The notes under the pieces: generated by a model
What the model saw: the letters and a program-made list of their open reading frames with translations, nothing else
Told to the model about the DNA's origin: nothing
Databases searched by the model: none
Made by a program: the position numbers and the translations under genes
Shown here: piece by piece, positions 10,182-19,028 of the stretch
Numbering within the stretch: position 1 is the stretch's first letter
Layout of the letters: every line of letters begins with the position of its first letter
Assembly (NCBI RefSeq): GCF_002155965.1
Contig: NZ_MUMH01000103.1
Location: 31,099-95,098 of the forward strand
Direction of reading: 5' to 3'
DNA from: Allokutzneria sp. NRRL B-24872
GTDB taxonomy: Bacteria > Actinomycetota > Actinomycetes > Mycobacteriales > Pseudonocardiaceae
DNA length: 64,000 bases

Positions 10182-10249
10182 GTTCGTCTACCTCCCCCGG
10201 CGGCTCACGCTACTGCGTCGTGCGCGGCCGCGCGGGGGAATCAGTACGG

Positions 10250-12292
10250 TCAGGTGACGGTGAATGCCGGAGACGTGCCGCTGATCGGACTCACCGCGCC
10301 GAGGAGGTTCTTGGCGTCACCGCGGTACACGATGCGGTAGCTGCCGGGCTGTGCGGTGCTCGGCACGTCCCACGACACGGTGACCCGCGAAGCCGCTACG
10401 CCCCACCGCGCCCAGCGGAACTTCGTTGACCAGTCACCGTCGTCGGCGACGCGCTTCCACGTGGCCCCTTCCTGGCGCTGCACCTCGATGAACGTGCCGT
10501 TGCGGTGCACGTCGTTGTTCGGGTGCGCGCCCGCGAACTCGACGACGACCTGCTGTCCCTTGACGTAGCTCGGTTTCGGCGCGGTGACCACGTCGCCGAA
10601 GTTGCCGCCGATCGGGGGCGCGTCCAGCACGACGCCGGGCTGCACCGTCCACACCGAACCCGACATGTCCGGCGGCGTCGGGCCCGCCGCGCTCGGCCGC
10701 CCGGCCTTCATGTCGGCGGCGATGCGGGCGAATTCCTGTTGGTAGGCAGGCAAACTCCAGCGACCGAACATCGTGTGACCCGCCTCGTAGTCCTGCTGGT
10801 CGTACTCCTCCGGCGTGGTCAGGTACCCGGCGTAGTCGTTGGCGTAGCCCGCGACGAGGACGTTCTGCAGCGGCGCGCCGACCTGCTCGGCCACGGTCCT
10901 GCGCAGTCGAAGCCCGCTGACGATCGTGGCTTCCTGCGGCAGACCGATCAGGTAGAGCTGGCCGACGCGGACGAGCTGGATCGGCAGGATCTTCGGCGTC
11001 AGGTTCAGCGCGCCGGTGTCGAGCAGGATGTCCTTGGGAGCCTGGCACGCGCGCAGCGCGGGGGAGGCGACGTAGCGCGCCTTGGTGACGAGCTCGATGA
11101 GCGGGTTGTTGCCGACGCCCTCCTTGAAGATGTCCGGCCCCGGACCGTCCTCTGTGGACCCTGCGGCGAAGCTCGCGCCCATCGCGGCCTGGCAGGTGGT
11201 GTGCGTGGCACCGTCCCCGGTGAACTCCGGGCGCACGGCCGTGCCGCTCATGTCCACATGGGACAGACGAGCGTCGACGCCGCCGCTGAGCGAACGCCCC
11301 GGGCTCGCGGCGAGGGCGCGGGCCGCGTCGGCCTGGCGCTTGCCGAGGATCTGGGTGTTGGCGAACTCGTCCTCGGTGGGGCCGCTGCCCGGCTTCAGGT
11401 TGAGGTTGGGCGACATGTCGCCCGCGTTGGTCTGCGCGAAGGCGGTGACCAGACCCGGCTGTCCGGCGAGGTAGTCCGCGCCCGCGACCTCGCGTTCCCA
11501 GTTGTATGCCGCGTAGCCCTTGTTGTCGCCGCTGATGAGCGTGTTGTTGCCGGTCATGCTCGTGTTGTGGGTGGCGAACCAGTTGATCGCGCCGACCGTC
11601 CTGCCGCCCCGGTCCATCCGCAGCAGCGAGGTCATCGGGTCGATGCCGTCCGGGAAAGCGGCCTTGTCCTGCGCGGGGTTCTTGTCGAAGGCGCGGCGCG
11701 AGCGGTTGGCGCTGGCGTTCTTCAGCTCCCCGTTGGCCAGTGACAGCGAGCCGGGCGCGAGGTCGTCGTGCGCTCGGTTGATCGACTCCACGATGCCGTC
11801 GACGGCCGCGTCGAAGGTCTTGCCGTGGTAGCCGAACGTGGTGATGTTGTAGAGCGAGTAGTGCGACTGCCCGCCCGGCCCCGCGTGCGTGTGCGTCGCG
11901 GTGAGCAGCACGTTGTCCGCCGAGTACAGCGTCCCGTGCTTGGCGGCGAGCTTGCGCAGCACCGCCTGCCGCACGCTGCCGAAGATCATGCCGAGGTCGG
12001 CGGTCACCATCGCGACGCGCTTGCCGCTCGCGGGATCGGCGATGACGAACGCCCGCGAGCGCTGCCGCTGGTGGATCCCGGAGGTGCGCTGGTCGAGCTT
12101 GGCGTAGCCCATCATCCCGCGCTCGGCCGCCTCGCCGGTGACGTCGGCGATCCCGCGTCCTACCAGGTAGGCGCCATCGGCGCTGGTGGCCTGGGCTGGC
12201 TCACCGAGCTGGACGAGCGTGGCGGCGCCGACCACGGCCGCCAGCGCCACGCCGAGCACCCCCCTGACCCGTTCTCCGGACAACCAGCGCAC
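10250..12292 (-). CDS. Secreted neutral ceramidase
   Basis: 680 residues with an N-terminal signal peptide (GVLGVALAAVVGAATLVQL, cleavage near AQA). The neutral/alkaline non-lysosomal ceramidase fold is seen in VGRGIADVTG, zinc-binding LLTATHTHAGPGG (His134, His136), and NNTLISGDNKGY with Ser254, which matches the catalytic serine of the Pseudomonas enzyme. The C-terminal ~150 residues are an Ig-like domain. It hydrolyses the amide of ceramide to sphingosine and fatty acid outside the cell. Bacterial ceramidases usually act on host or environmental sphingolipids. It sits inside the type VII substrate island but has an ordinary signal peptide, so it need not use that route. Confidence 0.93.
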   Translation of the reverse strand: MRWLSGERVRGVLGVALAAVVGAATLVQLGEPAQATSADGAYLVGRGIADVTGEAAERGMMGYAKLDQRTSGIHQRQRSRAFVIADPASGKRVAMVTADLGMIFGSVRQAVLRKLAAKHGTLYSADNVLLTATHTHAGPGGQSHYSLYNITTFGYHGKTFDAAVDGIVESINRAHDDLAPGSLSLANGELKNASANRSRRAFDKNPAQDKAAFPDGIDPMTSLLRMDRGGRTVGAINWFATHNTSMTGNNTLISGDNKGYAAYNWEREVAGADYLAGQPGLVTAFAQTNAGDMSPNLNLKPGSGPTEDEFANTQILGKRQADAARALAASPGRSLSGGVDARLSHVDMSGTAVRPEFTGDGATHTTCQAAMGASFAAGSTEDGPGPDIFKEGVGNNPLIELVTKARYVASPALRACQAPKDILLDTGALNLTPKILPIQLVRVGQLYLIGLPQEATIVSGLRLRRTVAEQVGAPLQNVLVAGYANDYAGYLTTPEEYDQQDYEAGHTMFGRWSLPAYQQEFARIAADMKAGRPSAAGPTPPDMSGSVWTVQPGVVLDAPPIGGNFGDVVTAPKPSYVKGQQVVVEFAGAHPNNDVHRNGTFIEVQRQEGATWKRVADDGDWSTKFRWARWGVAASRVTVSWDVPSTAQPGSYRIVYRGDAKNLLGAVSPISGTSPAFTVT

Positions 12293-12386
12293 AACGACCT
12301 CCCGGGTGTCGATGCTCGGTGACCGCCGTCACAGCTCACCGTGACCGACGGTAGCGAGGCCGGAAAGAAATGTGAATGCTTCTCGC

Positions 12387-13133
12387 TTAATTGGCCGCAG
12401 CGGTCAGCTGGTCGATCTGGCGCACCAGCACCCGCGTGTCCGCCGGGCTGACCGTGGTCCAGCCCCGGGACTCCTCCATGAGGTAGCGGCCGTCCTCGGT
12501 GTCGAAGTACGCGACGACGTGGTCGGCGCGCTTGCGCCGCAGGCTCGCCCCGAACTGGCCCCGGTGCCCCGCCGCCTTGGTCATCAGCGCCAGCTGCTCG
12601 GCGTCGTCGGCCGAGATCTCGCCCCGCAACGCCGCTGCGAGCGCTTGGCGATCGCTGCCCGCGGCGTGCGCGGCCTTGGCCAAGACCTCGTTGGGCACTG
12701 ACACCGAGTGGCCAGGACCCGGCTTCACCGCGGGCAACAGCTCCGTGGCCGCGCGCGCCAGGCCCGTCGCGTAGATCGAGCGGAAGATCATGCGGCCGCC
12801 TCGGAGAACCGCGAGGACACCCTCGTCCTCGCTCTGGGCCGCCGCGGCGACCGCGCGCACTTCCTCGCCCAGCCACAGGCGTGCGTCCACCAGCCGGTCC
12901 GGCGCGGCCAGCACCGTCAGCCACCGCACCAGCTGCTCGTCGAGGTTCGCGCCGTCCACGAGTCCGGCGCCGCGCAGCTCCTGCCACGCGTCCGCCACGA
13001 CGGCATCGCGCTCCTCGTGGCGCGCGCCTTGGGGATTGACGAGCAGTGCCAAGGGCATCTGGTCGAAGCCGATGTGCTCCCACGCCACCTGGTAGGCGGT
13101 GTCGGAGATCGTGAGCGTGGTCATCGAAGTCAT
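12387..13133 (-). CDS. EspG-family type VII secretion chaperone
   Basis: About 248 residues. Features of the EspG family (PF14011) are a short N-terminal strand, the central LLPAVKPGPGHSVSVPNEVL stretch and a C-terminal strand RYLMEESRGWTTVSPADTRVLVRQIDQL. EspG proteins bind the helical tip of PE/PPE substrates and keep them soluble for export. Here the PPE-like gene is directly upstream in the same operon, as expected for a cognate pair. I start at the ATG of MTSMTTLTIS, seven bases after GGTGAG; a GTG at 13145 in the same frame would overlap the PPE stop by eight bases. Confidence 0.82.
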   Translation of the reverse strand: MTSMTTLTISDTAYQVAWEHIGFDQMPLALLVNPQGARHEERDAVVADAWQELRGAGLVDGANLDEQLVRWLTVLAAPDRLVDARLWLGEEVRAVAAAAQSEDEGVLAVLRGGRMIFRSIYATGLARAATELLPAVKPGPGHSVSVPNEVLAKAAHAAGSDRQALAAALRGEISADDAEQLALMTKAAGHRGQFGASLRRKRADHVVAYFDTEDGRYLMEESRGWTTVSPADTRVLVRQIDQLTAAAN

Positions 13134-13137
13134 CGAC

Positions 13138-14223
13138 TCACTCACCGATCACGGGCGGGGCGACCATCGGCAGCTCGCCGACGATGTCCTCGGTGATGTC
13201 GTACTTGCGCTCGTGCTCCTGGTCTTCCTCGCGCTGACCGGTGCCGAGGGCGGGTTGCATGAACCCCTGCCGCGCGCCCGCCGCCGTTGTCGTTGCCGTC
13301 GTCGGCCTGACCGGCGGCGGCGTCGGCCTCGGCGGCTGATTCACCGGCGGCGCGCTCAGATTCGCGCCCGGGCGGGCCAACAGGCCACCCACCGCCGCGC
13401 CCGAGCCGCCTCCGACCGCCGATCCCCCGGGCCCGGCGATCGAGCCCAGCCCACCGCTGTTGGTGAGAGCGGGCGGCGGCGTGAAGCCGGCCTGCTGAAC
13501 CTCGCCGAACTTCGGCCCCGGCACATCGAGGTTCTGACCACCCCGCTGATCCGGGATCGGCGGAGTGGGAACGCCTTCACCGCCAACGTTCTCGCCGATG
13601 TCCTGTCCCTCGCCGATGTCACCGCCACGCGGCCTGGTGATCGCCCTGCCGCCGCCACCAACCGGCGTCCCCGGCCGCGGATCACCCGGCGCTCCGCCAC
13701 CCCCGAACCGAGGCGGCTCGTCGTAGTCCGGAACCGGCTTGTTCACCGCATCCGCATACGCCTGCATCACCCGCGCCGCTTCCCGGTGCGCCTCGTTCGC
13801 CGCACCCTCGAGAACTTCGCGGTCCTGCGTCAACTGGAACACATCGCGCAGCGCGTTGCTGTTTCCCAGCTCCTCCAACGACGGAACCCTCTTCGGCTCC
13901 GGCATCGAATTCCGCGCGTGCACGAACGCACTCATCCCATCAAGAATGCTCGTGGTCCGGGTGTTGGTCTTTTCACCCGACGAGTTCGTCCACTGCCGGA
14001 GAGTGTCGATCTTCCCAACGGCCTGCTCCGCAGCAGCTCCCTCCCACACCGCCCCCAGCGAGGAGAGCGCTTTGCCAAGGTCAGCTTCCGTGTTGGCGAG
14101 CACCCAGGCGATGTCGTTGCTCTGCGTCGCGACTGGTTGATGCCCCGCTGGACCGTGCCCCCCGTGAAGCTTCTGGTAAAGCTCCTCGTGAGTAATGGCC
14201 ATCCAGTTCACATTGACATCCAC
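13138..14223 (-). CDS. PPE-like type VII secretion substrate
   Basis: 361 residues. Residues 1-170 are helical and begin WMAITHEELYQKLHGG, with GAVWEGAAAEQAVGKIDTLRQW in WXG style. The middle is a Gly/Pro-rich linker, and the end is a short acidic motif (EEDQEHERKYDITEDIVGELP) seen in actinobacterial PPE-like proteins outside mycobacteria. Such proteins are exported by ESX-type systems. It precedes espG by four to minus eight bases, depending on the espG start. No enzymatic domain is visible, so it may be a structural or partner substrate. Confidence 0.78.
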   Translation of the reverse strand: MDVNVNWMAITHEELYQKLHGGHGPAGHQPVATQSNDIAWVLANTEADLGKALSSLGAVWEGAAAEQAVGKIDTLRQWTNSSGEKTNTRTTSILDGMSAFVHARNSMPEPKRVPSLEELGNSNALRDVFQLTQDREVLEGAANEAHREAARVMQAYADAVNKPVPDYDEPPRFGGGGAPGDPRPGTPVGGGGRAITRPRGGDIGEGQDIGENVGGEGVPTPPIPDQRGGQNLDVPGPKFGEVQQAGFTPPPALTNSGGLGSIAGPGGSAVGGGSGAAVGGLLARPGANLSAPPVNQPPRPTPPPVRPTTATTTAAGARQGFMQPALGTGQREEDQEHERKYDITEDIVGELPMVAPPVIGE

Positions 14224-14262
14224 GTCGTCCCCCCGTGTCGTTGGTTGGTGGTCGTGCCCGCG

Positions 14263-14868
14263 TCAGCGGCGGTTCAGCAGGTTGCCCACGGCGAGCTCCG
14301 CCCCCCGCGTAGCTCGTCGACAGACTTCGTCATAGGACAGCGGCCTGGATTTCCGCCCCTGCTCCAAGAAGCGTGCGCGGATGACCTGCCCTTTCGACAC
14401 GCCCACGTTGACGGAGCATCCCTGGTCTCCTGGATCACTCTCCTTCAGCCGGACCTCGAAGGCGGGGAAACCAGCAACCTGGACGGCGCGAGGGATCGTC
14501 GCAGGGTTGCCGATACCGAACCTGGCGACATCGTGCTTCAAGATCACGTTGAAGGCGATGCTCACCCGTTCGGAATGGCTGATCATTTCGCAGATCTGCG
14601 ATTGAAAGGCCGACTCCGACTCCTCGCTGAACGGCACGTCGATCTTGAACTCCTGCCGCTGCTCAGCGGTGATCAGCTCGCAGGGCCGGAGGTCGTCGAT
14701 CTTGATCTCACGTGGCCGTTCGGGGCCATCGCTCGCTGGCGGCGGAGATTCCGGAATCGCACTTTGAGGGCTCGCCGTACCCACCTGCGTGACAGTGCAG
14801 CCTGCCACCGACGTCACCAACGCGACGAGAAGTACGAGCCGCGAAACTTCGAGAACGCGCACAGTCAC
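14263..14868 (-). CDS. DUF3558 lipoprotein
   Basis: 201 residues. The signal peptide ends in a lipobox (VTSVAGC at about residues 18-24). The mature part has DUF3558 hallmarks: DDLRPCELITAEQ near the start, a paired later cysteine (ICEMISHSE), GFPAFEVR, and a last cysteine pair (CSVNVGV, EVCRRA). DUF3558 lipoproteins are common in Pseudonocardiales beside ESX substrates; function unknown. The TGA overlaps the ATG-side of neither neighbour cleanly, but the start lies four bases inside the upstream small helical gene's stop, so they are coupled. Confidence 0.85.
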   Translation of the reverse strand: MTVRVLEVSRLVLLVALVTSVAGCTVTQVGTASPQSAIPESPPPASDGPERPREIKIDDLRPCELITAEQRQEFKIDVPFSEESESAFQSQICEMISHSERVSIAFNVILKHDVARFGIGNPATIPRAVQVAGFPAFEVRLKESDPGDQGCSVNVGVSKGQVIRARFLEQGRKSRPLSYDEVCRRATRGAELAVGNLLNRR

Positions 14869-15200
14869 CCCCTCCTGAAGCCCTGTCCAGCGGCATCTTC
14901 GACACGGCGATAGTGGCGCTTCGCCGCTTCGAGCTGCGCTACGACAGCACTCAGCGCGTCACGCAGGCTCTTCACCGCGTTGCGGGTGCTCCCAGGATTG
15001 GTGGCGTGACGCTTGTTGACCTCGGCCGCCAAGGCGACGCTCACGTGGTCCTGCCCCATGGGCAGGGCCTCGACATGATCATGCGTCTTCGCTGCTGCCT
15101 TCTCCACATTGGCCAACGCGTCGTTGAAGATCTTGATCGCGGCGGGGACCTGGTCGAGGTCGATGCGCCATCCCCCGACGCGCACGTACTGCTTGGACAT
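14865..15200 (-). CDS. Small helical ESX-type substrate (WXG100-sized)
   Basis: 111 residues starting MSKQYVRVGGWRIDLDQVPAAIKIFNDAL, then two helices with AAEVNKRHATNPGSTRNAVKSLRDALSAVVAQLEAAKRHYRRVEDA. The pattern (short N-terminal strand, helix-turn-helix, no signal peptide) fits small type VII secretion proteins in actinobacteria. The ATG at 15200 is preceded by GGGAGG. It heads the DUF3558-PPE-espG gene run. No named family is certain. Confidence 0.7.
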   Translation of the reverse strand: MSKQYVRVGGWRIDLDQVPAAIKIFNDALANVEKAAAKTHDHVEALPMGQDHVSVALAAEVNKRHATNPGSTRNAVKSLRDALSAVVAQLEAAKRHYRRVEDAAGQGFRRG

Positions 15201-15316
15201 GTGAGAACGCCTCCCCTGCGTCACTGGCCCGCGAGCAGGGTAACAACGCGCGCGAACGGCGGAGGGGTTCACCGAAGTGGCCCAGGCGCGCGTGAGAGTG
15301 GCGTTCTGGCGAATGC

Positions 15317-16000
15317 CTAGGCTTCGAAGCGGTAGCCCATGCCGGGTTCGGTGATCAGGTGGCGTGGGCGGGACGGTTCGGCTTCGAGTTTGCGGCGGAG
15401 CTGGGCCAGGTAGACGCGGAGGTAGTGGGTCTCCTTCGCGTACGCGGGGCCCCACACCTCCTGGAGCAGCTGCTTCTGCGCGACGAGGCGGCCGCGGTTG
15501 CGGACGAGCATTTCGAGCACGCCCCACTCGGTGGGGGTGAGGTGCACCTCGGAGCCGTCGCGGTGCACGCGCTTGGCGACGAGGTCGACGGTGAAGGTGG
15601 CGGTCTCGACGACGGCGAGCTCGGTCTCGTCGGCGGGGTGGGCGGCCCGGCGGACGGCGGCGCGCAGGCGGGCGAGGAGTTCGTCCATGCCGAAGGGTTT
15701 GGTGACGTAGTCGTCGGCGCCGGCGTCGAGGGCGCCGACCTTGTCTGAGGAGTCGGTGCGGGCGGAGAGCACGAGGATGGGCACGCTGGTCCAGCCGCGC
15801 AGCCCGGCGATCACCTCGGTGCCGTCGCGGTCGGGCAGGCCGAGGTCGAGCACCACCACGTCGGGTCGGTCGGACGCGGCGACGCGGAGCGCGGAAGCGC
15901 CGTCGTGGGCGGTCAGCACCTCGTAGCCGCGCGCGGCGAGGTTGATCCGCAGCGCCCGCACGATCTGCGGCTCGTCGTCGACAACCAGGACCTTGGTCAC
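15317..16000 (-). CDS. kdpE: Response regulator KdpE
   Basis: 227 residues. Receiver domain with acidic pocket VVDDE, phospho-acceptor Asp52 in VVLDLGLPD and Lys in VTKPFG; C-terminal OmpR/PhoB winged helix (LTPTEWGVLEMLVRN ... YLRVYLAQLRRKLE). With KdpD it normally activates kdpFABC at low potassium or high osmolarity. Its GTG overlaps the kdpD stop. Here no intact kdpABC is adjacent, so its target must lie elsewhere or the pair is orphaned. Confidence 0.93.
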   Translation of the reverse strand: MTKVLVVDDEPQIVRALRINLAARGYEVLTAHDGASALRVAASDRPDVVVLDLGLPDRDGTEVIAGLRGWTSVPILVLSARTDSSDKVGALDAGADDYVTKPFGMDELLARLRAAVRRAAHPADETELAVVETATFTVDLVAKRVHRDGSEVHLTPTEWGVLEMLVRNRGRLVAQKQLLQEVWGPAYAKETHYLRVYLAQLRRKLEAEPSRPRHLITEPGMGYRFEA

Positions 16001-18519
16001 CGCGTTCCCGCCTCTCCAGCGCGATCCCCGTGCACTGGCAAGGAGATCACGATCGTCAGCCCGCCGCCGGGGGTGTCCTCGGCGCGAATGGTGCCGCCCA
16101 TCGCCTCGGTGAAGCCCTTGGCGACGCTCAGTCCGAGCCCCACGCCGCTGGAGGAGTCACCGAGCCGCTGGAACGGCGCGAACACCTCGTCGGCTGCGCC
16201 CTTCGGCAGGCCTCGGCCGTAGTCGACGACGCGCAGCTCGACCTGTGCGGCGTGCGCGCTCGCACGGACCTCGACGTTGCCGCCGCCGTGCCGGAGCGCG
16301 TTGTCGACGACGTTGGCGATCACGCGCTCCAACAAGCCGACATCGGCCCACACCAAGGGAAGCCGGTCGTCCACGTCGACAGCGACGCGCGCGTGTCCAT
16401 CCATAAAGGACAGAGCGCGGGCGACGGCTTCGTAGAACCCGGTCGGCCGGTACTGCGGGCGGACCGCGCCGGTCGCCAGTCGCGAGGAGTCGAGCAGGTT
16501 GTCGACGAGCTTGGCGAGCCGGTCGGCGGATTCCTCTATTGCCTCAAGCAGTTCCGCGGTGTCCGAACTGGACAGTACGAGTTCGGGATCGCGCAGGCTG
16601 CCGATGGACGCCTTGATCGACGTCAGTGGCGTGCGCAGGTCGTGCCCGACCGCGGACAGCAGTGCCGTGCGCAGCTCGGTGGTCTCCGCACGGCGCCGGG
16701 CCTCAGCGTTCTGCGCGGAGAGCCGTTGCTGTCGGAGTGCGAGAAGTGCTTGTCCCGCAGCGCCTTCGAGCACCTTGCGGTCGGCCGCGGCAAGTGCTCG
16801 CCCGCGCAGCGCGAGGTGCACGTCGACGGTCACGGCGATGTCGACATCGGCTTGCCCAGGGCGGTCGCACGCGTCGACGCCAACCACGGCGACGCGCTTC
16901 CAGTCACCGTCGCTCTTCTCCAGCAGCGCGACGGAGGTCAGGCCGAAGTTCTCGCGCACCTTCTCCAGCAACCGCTGCACGGGCTCGGGATGGGTGAGCA
17001 CGGTGTGCGCGTAGGAGGACAGCAGCGCGGCCTCGGTCCGAGCCCTGGCGGCCTGCCCGGCCCGGCGCGCGGCGCGGTCGACGACGAGGGCGACCATGAT
17101 GCCGACGACCACCATCGCGACGAGCGTGATCACGTTCTCCTGCGCGGAGATCGTCAGGGTGAACACCGGCTCGGTGAAGAAGAAGTTGAGCATGAACGCC
17201 GAGCCGATCGAGGCCAGCAGCGCCGGGCCGAGCCCGCCGACGAGCGCGACGACGACGATCGCCAGGAAGTAGTCGATCACGTTGGTGGACAGGATCAGCT
17301 CGGGTTGCAGTGCCACTCCGAGCGCGGTCGCCGCGGACGGGAGCGCCACGGCGAGCACCCAGCCTAGGACCTTGCGCCACGGAGCGAGCGCGGTCCGTCG
17401 AGCGCCGGGCTGGCGCACGGTCCCGCCTGCCTCGTCGTGGGTGACCATGTGCACGTCGATCGGCCCGGAGCCCTGCACGACGCGCGAGCTGACGCCCTCG
17501 TCGAAGACGCGTGCGAGCCGCGACCGGCGCGAGGTCCCGAGCACGAGCTGCGTCGCGTTGACCCCGCGCGCGAAGTCGAGCAGCGCGGCGGGCACGTCGT
17601 CGCCGACCACGGTGTGGAAGCTCGCGCCGACATCGCTCGCGAGCTTGCGGCACCGGCTGACCGCAGCAGCGGGAACTCCGGCGAGGCCGTCACTGCGCAG
17701 CACGTGCAGCACCAGGAGCTCCGCGCCCGCGCGGTTGGCGATGCGCCGGGCGCGGCGGATCAGCGTCTCGCTCTCCTTGCCGCCGGTGATCGAGACGACC
17801 ACGCGCTCCCTGGTCTCCCAGGTGTCGGTGATGCTGTGCTCGGCGCGGTAGCGCTGGAGCGCCACGTCGACCTGGTCGGCGACCCAGAGCAGGGCCAGCT
17901 CGCGCAGCGCGGTCAGGTTGCCGGGCCGGAAGTAGTTGCCGAGCGCGGCGTCCACCTTGTGCGCCGGGTAGACGTTGCCGTGCGCCATCCGCCTGCGCAG
18001 CGCCTCCGGGGTGATGTCGACCAGTTCGACCTGCTCGGCGCGCCGCACGACCTCGTCCGGAACGGTTTCCTGTTGCGCCGCACCGGTGATCCGCTGCACG
18101 ACGTCGTTGAGGCTCTCCATGTGCTGGACGTTCACGGTGGACAGCACGTCGACACCGGCGTCCAGCAGCTCTTCGACGTCCTGCCAGCGCTTGGCGTTGC
18201 GCGAGCCGGGGACGTTGGTGTGCGCCAGTTCGTCGATGATCGCGACCTCGGGCCGCAGCGCGAGCAACGCGTCGACGTCCAGCTCGGTGAACTCGTGGCC
18301 GCGGTGGCCCATCCGCCGCCTCGGCACCTCCGGCAGCCCGTCCAGCAGCGCGGCGGTCCGCTCCCTGCCGTGGGTCTCGACGAAGCCGACCACCACGTGC
18401 GTGCCGCGCTCGGCGCGCCGGTGGGCCTCGCCGAGCATGGCGAAGGTCTTGCCGACGCCGGGTGCCGCGCCCAGGTAGATGCGCAGCTCACCGCGCCTGC
18501 GCTTGGTGCCGGACTCCAT
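15997..18519 (-). CDS. kdpD: Sensor histidine kinase KdpD
   Basis: About 840 residues in the standard order: KdpD N-terminal ATPase-like domain (GELRIYLGAAPGVGKTFAMLGEA, residues about 10-30), universal-stress-protein domain (residues about 240-360, VLGTSRRSRLARVFDEG), four membrane helices (about 395-490), GAF-like region, and kinase core with H-box SAVGHDLRTPLTS and G-boxes VVDNALRHG and GLGLSVAKGF. It senses potassium/turgor and phosphorylates KdpE. I start at MESGTKRRR, nine bases after a GGAG; the frame is open to 18552. The two small ORFs directly upstream look like remnants of kdpF and kdpC. Confidence 0.93.
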   Translation of the reverse strand: MESGTKRRRGELRIYLGAAPGVGKTFAMLGEAHRRAERGTHVVVGFVETHGRERTAALLDGLPEVPRRRMGHRGHEFTELDVDALLALRPEVAIIDELAHTNVPGSRNAKRWQDVEELLDAGVDVLSTVNVQHMESLNDVVQRITGAAQQETVPDEVVRRAEQVELVDITPEALRRRMAHGNVYPAHKVDAALGNYFRPGNLTALRELALLWVADQVDVALQRYRAEHSITDTWETRERVVVSITGGKESETLIRRARRIANRAGAELLVLHVLRSDGLAGVPAAAVSRCRKLASDVGASFHTVVGDDVPAALLDFARGVNATQLVLGTSRRSRLARVFDEGVSSRVVQGSGPIDVHMVTHDEAGGTVRQPGARRTALAPWRKVLGWVLAVALPSAATALGVALQPELILSTNVIDYFLAIVVVALVGGLGPALLASIGSAFMLNFFFTEPVFTLTISAQENVITLVAMVVVGIMVALVVDRAARRAGQAARARTEAALLSSYAHTVLTHPEPVQRLLEKVRENFGLTSVALLEKSDGDWKRVAVVGVDACDRPGQADVDIAVTVDVHLALRGRALAAADRKVLEGAAGQALLALRQQRLSAQNAEARRRAETTELRTALLSAVGHDLRTPLTSIKASIGSLRDPELVLSSSDTAELLEAIEESADRLAKLVDNLLDSSRLATGAVRPQYRPTGFYEAVARALSFMDGHARVAVDVDDRLPLVWADVGLLERVIANVVDNALRHGGGNVEVRASAHAAQVELRVVDYGRGLPKGAADEVFAPFQRLGDSSSGVGLGLSVAKGFTEAMGGTIRAEDTPGGGLTIVISLPVHGDRAGEAGTR

Positions 18520-18539
18520 CGCTCCAGTCTCCGCCACGC

Positions 18540-18611
18540 TCACCCCGAGCACCCTCCCGCGACGCGCGCGGCGAGGTTGAGCTTGCGCACATCCGGGGTA
18601 GGAGTTGTCAT
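18540..18611 (-). pseudogene. Probable scar of kdpA start fused to kdpC 3' end (23 codons)
   Basis: A 23-codon ORF starts at an ATG that overlaps the stop of the upstream 29-residue ORF (TGATG) and ends inside the kdpD start region. Its residues 7-14, DVRKLNLA, resemble the conserved KdpC C-terminus (NVLKLNLA in typical KdpC proteins, from memory), and it occupies the place where kdpC should end, directly before kdpD. Together with the KdpF-like ORF this suggests that kdpABC was removed by an internal deletion. Alternative: a chance mini-ORF or a Cys-containing leader (RVAGGC). Confidence 0.45.
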
Positions 18612-18700
18612 CAGAAGTTCTCCAACTGGATCAGTGTGGTCACCAGGAGGAACGCGGTCGCGGGCCGCGGGGTGGGACCGGTGCGGGCCGAGTCGGCCAT
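18611..18700 (-). CDS. KdpF-like 29-residue peptide
   Basis: 29 residues ending ATAFLLVTTLIQLENF. KdpF of other bacteria is also about 29-30 residues, hydrophobic, and ends in a short motif such as PEKF or AEAF; here the second half fits but the first half (MADSARTGPTPRP) is polar, so membrane insertion is doubtful. A strong ribosome site, AAGGGGAG, lies eight bases before the ATG. The overlap TGATG with the next ORF mirrors the kdpF-kdpA junction. A possible promoter for this run is TTATCT at about 18765-18770 (minus strand). Confidence 0.5.
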   Translation of the reverse strand: MADSARTGPTPRPATAFLLVTTLIQLENF

Positions 18701-19028
18701 GTCGATCACTCCCCTTCGCCGTGCGGCCGTGCCGGGGCGAGCGTGCTCCAGGGGTGGGCTTAGATAACGGTCCCCTGACACGTCCTTGACGGGGACTACC
18801 TCGACGTTTACGCGCTCCTTACACTCTGTGTGACGGCGGCAACCACCAAGCTTCACCCAGGGCGGGCGGCTTCGCGGCAGCGAAGTCACCGTCTGCGACC
18901 AGGCCTCGGCCGTGGCCGCACGAACGGACTAATCACCTTCAACCGTGCTGATTCATTTCGGGCCATGAGGAATGTATTTTTCACATGGCGTGAGTGGCGC
19001 GGGCCCTGAAGACGACGAGGAGGTCGAC
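18701..19028. other. Divergent intergenic region, kdp remnant to asnB
   Basis: About 330 bases with no gene. The left part serves the leftward kdp transcript, with the ribosome site GGGGAG near 18710 and a candidate -10 TTATCT. The right part serves asnB and is locally AT-richer (GAATGTATTTTTCAC at 18970-18984), with GAGGAGG before the asnB GTG. No riboswitch fold was recognised. Confidence 0.45.

Noticed and set aside
18540..18611. Second cysteine leader peptide (RVAGGC) before kdpD
   Set aside because: Only RVA and one Cys match; position, coupling and DVRKLNLA fit a kdpC remnant better, and kdp genes have no link to cysteine.
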